64,000 nucleotides of DNA from Alkalihalobacillus deserti (GTDB taxonomy: Bacteria > Bacillota > Bacilli > Bacillales > Bacillaceae_D), in assembly GCF_020734105.1 (NCBI RefSeq), contig NZ_JAJAFR010000003.1, positions 372,001 through 436,000 of the forward strand. Reading direction: 5' to 3'. The first letter of the stretch is position 1; every line of letters begins with the position of its first letter. The position numbers and the translations under genes are program-made. Positions 58,091 through 64,000 of this stretch are shown here, in pieces. A model generated the notes under the pieces. The model ran no database searches. It saw only the letters and a program-made list of their open reading frames with translations, and was not told where the DNA came from.

Positions 58091-58711
58091 TTATGTATTT
58101 CCTTTGGCTGGAATCGGATGTGCTTTAAGAATTCTAGCAAAGTATGCTAAATTGTAGGTCATCATCTTTGTATTTTTTTGTGTGAATTCGTTATCTTTCC
58201 CGCCTTCCATATAAGAAGGTCCGGGACCGGCTTCACCAACCCAATAAGCATCAACGTTGGGAGGGATCGTAAACCCGATATGCTGGAGACCATACAATAG
58301 CGATTTTGCTGAATCTTTGGCTCCATCTTCGTTGCCTGTAACGACAGCACCTGCAACCTTATTATAATAAATTGCTTGGCCCTTTTCATTTTTCTCCCCA
58401 CTTGAAGCATATAATCGCTCCATTACGAGCGTGGATATACTGCTTTTTTCACCGATCCAGATCGGTGTTCCTATAATAAGAATATCAGAAGAAAGAACTT
58501 TGTTCATGATTTTTGGCCATTCATCACCATCGCCCATATCAGGTTTCATACCAGGAGTAATTTGGTAATCAGCTATGCGGATCTCCTCAGTTCCAATATT
58601 CTCTTTTTCTAGCCATTCTACTGCTTTTTGCAAAAGAGCGCTTGTGTGAGACGGTTCTTCACTTGGTTTTAATGAACAATTTAATAATAGAGCTCTCATA
58701 CTAGTTATCAT
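58091..58711 (-). CDS. Flavodoxin-like NAD(P)H-dependent FMN reductase, third gene of the egt operon
   Basis: 206 aa of the flavodoxin/NADPH-dependent FMN-reductase fold: MRALLLNCSLKPSEEPSHTSALLQ (phosphate loop), SDILIIGTPIWIGEKSS and VAGAVVTGNEDGAKDSAKSLLYGLQHIGF. Its first bases overlap the egtD stop by 4 nt, so it is coupled to ergothioneine synthesis. In mycobacteria the final C-S cleavage is done by the PLP enzyme EgtE; no such gene is here, and whether this flavoprotein takes part in the pathway or only supplies reduced flavin is unknown. Internal ATG at codon 5 (MRALLLN) is an alternative start. Confidence 0.85.
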   Translation of the reverse strand: MITSMRALLLNCSLKPSEEPSHTSALLQKAVEWLEKENIGTEEIRIADYQITPGMKPDMGDGDEWPKIMNKVLSSDILIIGTPIWIGEKSSISTLVMERLYASSGEKNEKGQAIYYNKVAGAVVTGNEDGAKDSAKSLLYGLQHIGFTIPPNVDAYWVGEAGPGPSYMEGGKDNEFTQKNTKMMTYNLAYFARILKAHPIPAKGNT

Positions 58712-59676
58712 CCTTTCAAAGGTTCGATATAAGTTAAGGCAAAATGATTGTGTTGATCACTCCAAGCTTTTTGAAAGCCAAGGCCAGCTTTATTTAATGT
58801 TTGTTGGAAATCTTCAAGGTCAAACTTATATGAATTCTCTGTATGAATGGTTTCTCCACGATCAAATGAAAAGATTTCTTCATCGATTGATACCTCTTGG
58901 GCCGTCTTACTAACGAGGTGCATTTCGATTCGGCTTTTTTCATTGTTGAAAAAAGCATGATGAGCGAAATTTTCCACTTGGAAGTTGGCATTGAGCTCAC
59001 GATTGATTCGATCTAAAAGGTTTTTATTAAATGCGGCAGTAATGCCTGCTGAATCGTTATAAGCTGCTTCTAATAATGTTGGTGATTTCTTTAAGTCAAT
59101 GCCAATGATTAATCCATCATCGGGGTTTAAATTTTGAGCCAATTGCTGCAAAAACTCGTTTCTGTCGTTTTCGTCAAAGTTTCCGATTGTTGATCCAAGG
59201 AATAAAACCACTTTCTTTTCTTCAGTGCCTTGACATAAAAACGATAATGCCTGTGTGTAATCGGCGCGGATTGCATTTACATCCAATAGAGGGTAGGCGT
59301 CTAATAATTTTTCAACTGTGCACTGTAAAGCTTCTTGTGAAATGTCAATCGGAATATAACGGTTTCCTTCTTTTAAAGATTCTAAAATAAGTTGAATTTT
59401 TTCTTCGCTGCCGCAGCCTAACTCAATTAAGGGTGTGTTATGACCAATAAAAGCACAAATGTCAGCGTGAAAAGTTGTAAGGATCTCTTTTTCAGCGCGA
59501 GTTAAGTAATATTCAGGCAATGTGGTGATTTGATTAAAAAGCCTGCTTCCATTTTCATCGTAAAACAGCTTCGGATGTAATTGCTTTTGATTTTGTCTCA
59601 AGCCCGTCAAGACCTCTTCTTTTAAAGAGAAGAGGGACGGATTCATGTCCGTAATGGCATGGACTGTTTGCGTCAT
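58708..59676 (-). CDS. egtD: L-histidine N-alpha-trimethyltransferase EgtD
   Basis: SAM-dependent enzyme that makes hercynine, first step of ergothioneine synthesis. 322 aa with LFNQITTLPEYYLTRAEKEIL, IELGCGSEEKIQLIL (SAM-binding), IPIDISQEAL, FLGSTIGNFDENDR and IGIDLKKSPTLLEAAYND, which are the EgtD family markers. It lies 1 bp after egtB and overlaps the flavodoxin-like gene by 4 nt. AAGGAGGAAAAGTAAT precedes ATG. Ergothioneine genes are uncommon in Bacillaceae. Confidence 0.95.
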   Translation of the reverse strand: MTQTVHAITDMNPSLFSLKEEVLTGLRQNQKQLHPKLFYDENGSRLFNQITTLPEYYLTRAEKEILTTFHADICAFIGHNTPLIELGCGSEEKIQLILESLKEGNRYIPIDISQEALQCTVEKLLDAYPLLDVNAIRADYTQALSFLCQGTEEKKVVLFLGSTIGNFDENDRNEFLQQLAQNLNPDDGLIIGIDLKKSPTLLEAAYNDSAGITAAFNKNLLDRINRELNANFQVENFAHHAFFNNEKSRIEMHLVSKTAQEVSIDEEIFSFDRGETIHTENSYKFDLEDFQQTLNKAGLGFQKAWSDQHNHFALTYIEPLKG

Positions 59677-59677
59677 A

Positions 59678-60943
59678 TTACTTTTCCTCCTTGGCTAAAC
59701 GAATTCCGCTGAACTGCCACCTTTTATCGGGGTGGAAGAAATTACGGTAGTTTAATCGAATATGGTTACGAGGTGTTGCACTCGATCCACCGCGTAATAC
59801 CATTTGGTTACTCATAAATTTCGCATTGTATTCTCCTAATGCACCTTCTAGTCTGGCACTTTGCGGATAAGGTGTATAAGGACTACATGTCCATTCCCAG
59901 ACTGTGCCAAAGATTGTTTTAGCATATTCATAACTCTCATTTAAAAGAAGATTTTCTAGAAATTTCCCTTCAACTGGTTCATTTCGAAAAGCATGTTCCC
60001 ACTCTTGTTCGGTCGGAAGGCGATATCCAGCCCACCTTGCATAGGCATCGGCTTCATAAAAGCTAATATGAGTTATAGGTTGATTCTTTTCAACTGGTTT
60101 CAATCCAGAGAGTGTAAATTGATACCAGGTACCGTCGATGTATTCCCAATAAAGTGGCGCTTGCCAGTTTTTTTCATTAACAGTTGCCCAGCCGTCAGAA
60201 AGCCAGTAATCTGGTGTCTTATATCCTTCTTTTTCGATAAATTCTATATATTCACCATTTGTTACTGGCCTGTTAGCGATTGCATACGGGTACAGGTAGT
60301 GCTTATGCGCCGGTTGCTCATTATCAAAAGAAAAATCCTTATTATTGGTTCCAATCGTAGTGAGGCCCTCTTGGAAATAAGTCCATTTTAATGAGGGTAA
60401 TGACGAATGTTCAGGTAGATGCTCAATGTCTTTTTTATAGACTGGCTTTAAAGGATTGATTGAAAAATTAAATTTAAGATCAGTAATTAAAAGCTCTTGA
60501 TGCTGCTGCTCATGGTGAATTCCTAATTGAATCAAAGAAAGGAACTTTTCATCTAGCTCATCACTTTGAGTTAAAAGGGTAATAATTTCTGTGTCGACTG
60601 CACGCCGGTAATCTAACACTTCTTTTACAGTCGGACGGGAAATAAGCCCTCTTTTTGATCTCGGGAAAGGCTTACTTAATGTTTCATAATAGGAATTAAA
60701 CAGGTTACGTGCATCTTTTAAAAAATGGTTATGACCAGGTTTATAATCCATTAATATAAAGTCCTCAAAAAACCAAGTTGTGTGGGCTAGATGCCACTTG
60801 GGTGGACTCACATCTGCCATCGCCTGAATTCCGAAGTCCTCGATTTCTAATGGTTCAACGATTTTTAGTGTTAAGTTCCTCGTATACTGGTATTGTTCTA
60901 ACAATCCCTTTCTACTTTTTGTTAGGCTACTAATAATAATCAC
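59678..60943 (-). CDS. egtB: Ergothioneine sulfoxide synthase EgtB (hercynine oxygenase)
   Basis: Non-heme iron oxygenase that joins hercynine to a thiol (gamma-Glu-Cys or Cys) with O2. DinB-like N-terminal domain with PKWHLAHTTWFFEDFIL (first iron His) and IHHEQQHQELLITDLKF (the HxxxH pair), then a formylglycine-generating/sulfatase-modifying domain (TIGTNNKDFSFDNEQPAHKHYL, RPVTNGEYIEFIE, YRLPTEQEWEHA, VLRGGSSATP...RNFFHPDKRWQFSGIRLA). 421 aa. The start is odd: AAGAGGAG touches the GTG at 60943, so that codon is too close; ATT codons at 60937 or 60934 have proper spacing. First gene of egtB-egtD-flavodoxin. Confidence 0.93.
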   Translation of the reverse strand: MIIISSLTKSRKGLLEQYQYTRNLTLKIVEPLEIEDFGIQAMADVSPPKWHLAHTTWFFEDFILMDYKPGHNHFLKDARNLFNSYYETLSKPFPRSKRGLISRPTVKEVLDYRRAVDTEIITLLTQSDELDEKFLSLIQLGIHHEQQHQELLITDLKFNFSINPLKPVYKKDIEHLPEHSSLPSLKWTYFQEGLTTIGTNNKDFSFDNEQPAHKHYLYPYAIANRPVTNGEYIEFIEKEGYKTPDYWLSDGWATVNEKNWQAPLYWEYIDGTWYQFTLSGLKPVEKNQPITHISFYEADAYARWAGYRLPTEQEWEHAFRNEPVEGKFLENLLLNESYEYAKTIFGTVWEWTCSPYTPYPQSARLEGALGEYNAKFMSNQMVLRGGSSATPRNHIRLNYRNFFHPDKRWQFSGIRLAKEEK

Positions 60944-61694
60944 TCCTCTTTTGTGCTATTGCCGAAATCTCGCATTTTAAAACCATCCAAAAATAAAAGC
61001 AAAAATAAAAGTGTAAGCTAGCTTTATACTTTGTATGAAACTTGGGTATCAAAAAATCCCTTTCTCTGGATTTGAAGTAGGTTGTATATATGAGAAACAA
61101 GTATTAATTAAAGGAGTATATGACTTACGAAAGTACATATGAACAAAATATGTAATCCGCTTATAGAAAATTTACGAAGAATATAGTTGGGAGGTTATGC
61201 TGATTTTATTATGATCGATATAAAGTAAAACGTAAAAGAGGAGCTAACGTCAATTCCTTTGAAAAAAGTGAATTTCTTTGATTAGCAATTAAACATACAT
61301 AATGAAAAGTAGCAAATATAAAAGTTGTAAAAGAGGAAAGAAGATAGATTGGCAATACGCAGAGAAAGGCTAAAGGCAAGTATACTTTTCTCCTTCCTCA
61401 TATCAAAGCCATTCTGTATAAAAAAACAATAAATGAACTTGAAACTTCAATAAATTACCGTTTACCTGATGTTAATGAATGATAAAATTTCTCATTAGTT
61501 TTATGACCTGATGAGAAGTTTTTCTTTGCTGTAGTGATTAAATGAAACTGACCTTTTGTTTCTTGGTTATCATTAAGATTATTTCTGATAGTGAATCCAA
61601 TGTATGACTCCATAACGATATAGGCACCATATTAGAGCGACAAAAAAATCTTTCTCTGTAGGTCTCCTAACAAACTGTAGGTGTTTTATTTCGG
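60944..61694. other. Intergenic region
   Basis: No gene found. An RBS-like AAAGGAG at 61110-61117 and short broken frames suggest decayed DNA. A hairpin with ATTTCTCAT / ATGAGAAG arms and TTTTTC tail (61487-61525) may be a terminator. Confidence 0.45.
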
Positions 61695-61990
61695 TGAACA
61701 GTAAACAAGAGAGTTTAGTTTTATCTATTATGACTTTTATTGGTCTATTGTTATTACCTTTTGTGATTGTGAAACGACCTTTAAAAGTCTAGATTATTAT
61801 TTATCTTGTATGTTGCATTGGTAATGCTTTCGCTGATCGTTTTCTGGTGTTTAAAGGTTATTTGAAATACAAAATCAGGCCGCTATCCAAAAAATTGGGC
61901 ATTCATTTACCATTTGATCTGTACTGTATCCCTTATTTTTTCTTTACTTCAATCAATGGCCATTAAATTTTTGCTGTGCGACTAATTATC
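61695..61990 (+). pseudogene. CBO0543-type membrane protein remnant
   Basis: VNSKQESLVLSIMTFIGLLLLPFVIVKRPLKV, a stop, then IIIYLVCCIGNAFADRFLVFKGYLKYKIRPLSKKLGIHLPFDLYCIPYFFF resembles small hydrophobic Bacillus proteins of the CBO0543 type (TM segments with an intervening KxxKYPxR..IHxxFD motif). One stop and at least one frameshift. Assignment tentative. Confidence 0.5.
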
Positions 61991-62162
61991 TCCTTGATCA
62001 GAATAACCAATAACAGGGAAACTTCTATAACGTAATTAGATGAACAACATTCTTCTTAACCGGAAAATAATCTGAAGTAAGAAATCTGGCATTCAAATTC
62101 TTATAAACAATTCAACAAAAGGGTACACTATTATTATTATTTTAAGAGGGAGGATGTTAAAC

Positions 62163-63821
62163 TTGAGTGATTTATCGATATTTGCCTTAGGTGGATTAAA
62201 TGAAATTGGTAAAAATATGTATGTAATTGAATATGCAAATGAAATTTTAATTATTGACTGTGGTAATAAATTTCCGGATGAAAATTTATTAGGGATTGAC
62301 CTGATTATTCCTGATGTAACTTATTTAGTAGAAAATAAAGATAAAGTTCGGGCTTTAATTGTTACACATGGACATGAAGATCATATAGGTGGGATTCCAT
62401 TCTTCTTAAAAAAATTAAATGTACCCGTTTATGCTACCCGTTTCACACTTGGGTTAATTGAATTAAAATTAAAAGAACATAAACTTTTGAGGGAGACCAA
62501 ACTAGTTGAAATTAATTCAAACTCTAACTTGAGATTTGACGAAATAAGTGTCGACTTTTTTAAAGTAACCCATAGTATTCCTGATTGCTTGGGGATTGTC
62601 TTTCACACACCGGAAGGTAATATTGTACATACTGGCGATTTTAAATTTGATTTAACTCCGGCAAATAATGAACATTCGGATATTCATAAAATGGCAGATA
62701 TCGGCAAAGAAGGTGTATTACTTCTATTGTCTGAGAGTACCAACGCAGAACGTCCGGGTTCAACCCCAACAGAACAAATAGTAGGTGAACATGTTGAAGA
62801 GGCTTTCATGAAGGCAGAACGAAAAGTCATTCTTTCGACCTTCGCTTCCAATATTAGTCGCGTTCAGCAAGTTGTCGATGCAGCAAGAAAAACAAATCGA
62901 AAGCTTGCCTTGCTTGGAAGAAGTATGGTGAATGTTGTAGATGTTGCCATGAAACGTGGGTATTTAACGGTTCCTGAAGGGATGTTAATTGATCAACAAG
63001 AAATCAATGACATGGCTCCTGAGAAAGTCGCTATTTTATGCACAGGTAGTCAAGGAGAACCAATGGCTGCACTTGCACGGTTGTCGGCTGGAAACTTCCG
63101 GGGAGTGGACATTTTAGCTGGCGATACGGTTATCTTTGCAGCTGGTCCAATACCAGGGAATGAACGGAATGTAACTCGAATTGTAGACAATTTATTTACA
63201 CTTGGAGCTCATGTGATTTATGGTTCAGGAAGTACATCAGGGATGCACGTTTCCGGTCATGGCTATCAAGAGGATTTGAAACTGATGCTTACATTAATGA
63301 AACCGAAGTATTTTATTCCAATTCATGGTGAATATAGAATGCTACACCACCACCAATTGTTGGCTGAATCTGTTGGAGTAGAGCAAGGGAACACATTTAT
63401 CTTAAACAATGGAGATGGAGTCGATATTAAGGATGCCACAGCCCGTCAAACTCGCAAAATACCTACAGGGAATACTTACGTGGATGGAGTAGGTGTCGGT
63501 GATGTTGGGGAAATGGTGTTACGTGACCGTAAACAACTTTCAGAGGATGGCATGATCGTGATCGTTCTAACGATGAGTAAAACGGATAAAAAAATGATTT
63601 CTGGTCCTGACACCATCACTCGTGGATTTGTGTATCAAGATTATGAAGACCTCAAAAAAGAGGTCAATCGTCTCATTACAAAAACAGTTACCGATCTTCA
63701 TGAAGAGAATAGAAATCAATGGAAAATCATAAAACAACATATTAAAAAAACAGTTGGACAATATTTATATACACACACGAAGAAAAAGCCAATGATTGTT
63801 CCTATTATTATTGAGATTTAA
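62163..63821 (+). CDS. Ribonuclease J (metallo-beta-lactamase/beta-CASP nuclease)
   Basis: 5'-3' exo/endoribonuclease of mRNA and rRNA processing. 552 aa: ALGGLNEIGKNMYVIEY, the metal site THGHEDHIGGI (HxHxDH), VTHSIPDCLGI, HTGDFKFD, beta-CASP motifs SESTNAE, STFASNISRVQQVVDA, CTGSQGEPMAALARL, HVSGHGYQEDLKLML, PIHGEYRML and a C-terminal domain ending KKPMIVPIIIEI as in B. subtilis RNase J1. Divergence from RnjA is moderate, so it could be RnjA or a third paralogue; typical rnjA neighbours are absent. TTG 62163 chosen because GGGAGG at 62148-62153 ends directly before the ATG at 62154 but is 9 nt from this TTG. Confidence 0.9.
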   Translation: MSDLSIFALGGLNEIGKNMYVIEYANEILIIDCGNKFPDENLLGIDLIIPDVTYLVENKDKVRALIVTHGHEDHIGGIPFFLKKLNVPVYATRFTLGLIELKLKEHKLLRETKLVEINSNSNLRFDEISVDFFKVTHSIPDCLGIVFHTPEGNIVHTGDFKFDLTPANNEHSDIHKMADIGKEGVLLLLSESTNAERPGSTPTEQIVGEHVEEAFMKAERKVILSTFASNISRVQQVVDAARKTNRKLALLGRSMVNVVDVAMKRGYLTVPEGMLIDQQEINDMAPEKVAILCTGSQGEPMAALARLSAGNFRGVDILAGDTVIFAAGPIPGNERNVTRIVDNLFTLGAHVIYGSGSTSGMHVSGHGYQEDLKLMLTLMKPKYFIPIHGEYRMLHHHQLLAESVGVEQGNTFILNNGDGVDIKDATARQTRKIPTGNTYVDGVGVGDVGEMVLRDRKQLSEDGMIVIVLTMSKTDKKMISGPDTITRGFVYQDYEDLKKEVNRLITKTVTDLHEENRNQWKIIKQHIKKTVGQYLYTHTKKKPMIVPIIIEI

Positions 63822-63844
63822 TAAAGGATCTGATGGAAAGGCGT

Positions 63845-63881
63845 AGCAAAGACCGCTTTCGTTTAGGAAGCGGTCTTTGCT
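63845..63881. terminator. Hairpin between convergent genes
   Basis: 14-bp perfect stem AGCAAAGACCGCTT / AAGCGGTCTTTGCT with a 9-nt loop; weak T tract (TTATATT) on the + side. Confidence 0.7.
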
Positions 63882-63895
63882 TATATTAAATATTA

Positions 63896-64000
63896 TTATT
63901 CCTGCTCTTTCACTATTGTTGGCTCATTGGACTCTCGTAAAGGTATCTCTTTCAGAAATAATGTGACAATAAAGGCAAGTGCTACCGTCATCGAAGCAAA
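63896..64000 (-). CDS. C-terminal end of an MFS drug-efflux-type transporter (5' part outside window)
   Basis: The last 34 codons are visible: SMTVALAFIVTLFLKEIPLRESNEP, ending KEQE and TAA. A final transmembrane helix followed by LFLKEIPLR is characteristic of DHA-type multidrug MFS exporters. The rest lies beyond the right edge. Assignment based on this short motif only. Confidence 0.6.
   Translation of the reverse strand, partial: FASMTVALAFIVTLFLKEIPLRESNEPTIVKEQE

Overview
The window looks like a chromosomal segment of a low-GC, spore-forming, facultatively anaerobic member of the Bacillaceae. The reasons are an alpha/beta-type small acid-soluble spore protein, a Spo0E-family phosphatase, the intracellular protease AprX, GltC, YxiN/DbpA, RNase J, AGGAGG-type ribosome binding sites with many TTG starts, and four FNR/CRP-type boxes in front of anaerobic genes. 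I cannot name the species. No rRNA, tRNA or CRISPR array was seen.

Layout. 0-16 kb is mostly housekeeping: a 5'-truncated speD, an SASP gene, a yybP-ykoY (Mn2+) riboswitch with two tandem terminators ahead of uppP, popT (DUF368) and a CNNM/HlyC-type transporter, a GH18 protein, a cNMP-binding/CPBP-protease fusion, rraA, fabH-fabF behind a FapR-like operator, rluF and dbpA. 14-17.5 kb holds decayed material (integrase, IS3-type transposase, a repeat protein with a nonsense codon) and spo0E. 17.6-23 kb is a divergent cassette: a GAF/PucR-type regulator facing two membrane proteins (the first DUF5058) and an AbgB-like M20 amidohydrolase. 24.3-26 kb is a methionine sulfoxide reductase pair: an MsrA gene with in-frame UGA at the catalytic position followed by a SECIS-like hairpin, then an MsrA-MsrB fusion whose MsrA half has lost its catalytic Cys.

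26-33.2 kb is an FNR-type anaerobic block in which narK and pflB are frameshifted and nirBD is reduced to remnants, while pflA and hcp are intact. 33.5-36.2 kb is gdhA divergent from gltC, with a roughly 200-bp MITE-like element between them. 37-42.7 kb has two subtilases, a broken cell-wall hydrolase and a pile of mobile-element fragments.

43.2-48.9 kb is a five-gene cassette: UbiA-type prenyltransferase, flippase-like protein, DprE1-like oxidase, DprE2-like SDR and a GT-C glycosyltransferase. It closely parallels the mycobacterial decaprenyl-phospho-arabinose pathway and is flanked by element debris, which suggests acquisition by transfer. 49-53 kb is decayed genes plus a DUF4062 protein with an overlapping small basic protein. 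53.4-64 kb carries an alpha/beta hydrolase, an acyl-ACP desaturase, a polysaccharide deacetylase, an ergothioneine operon (egtB-egtD-flavodoxin-like), an RNase J gene and the end of an MFS exporter.

How they fit together. UppP, PopT and the UbiA cassette all act on polyprenyl-phosphate carriers. The Msr, ergothioneine and Hcp genes point to redox and nitrosative stress handling. The frameshifted narK/nirBD/pflB suggest decay of part of the anaerobic programme, unless these are assembly errors.
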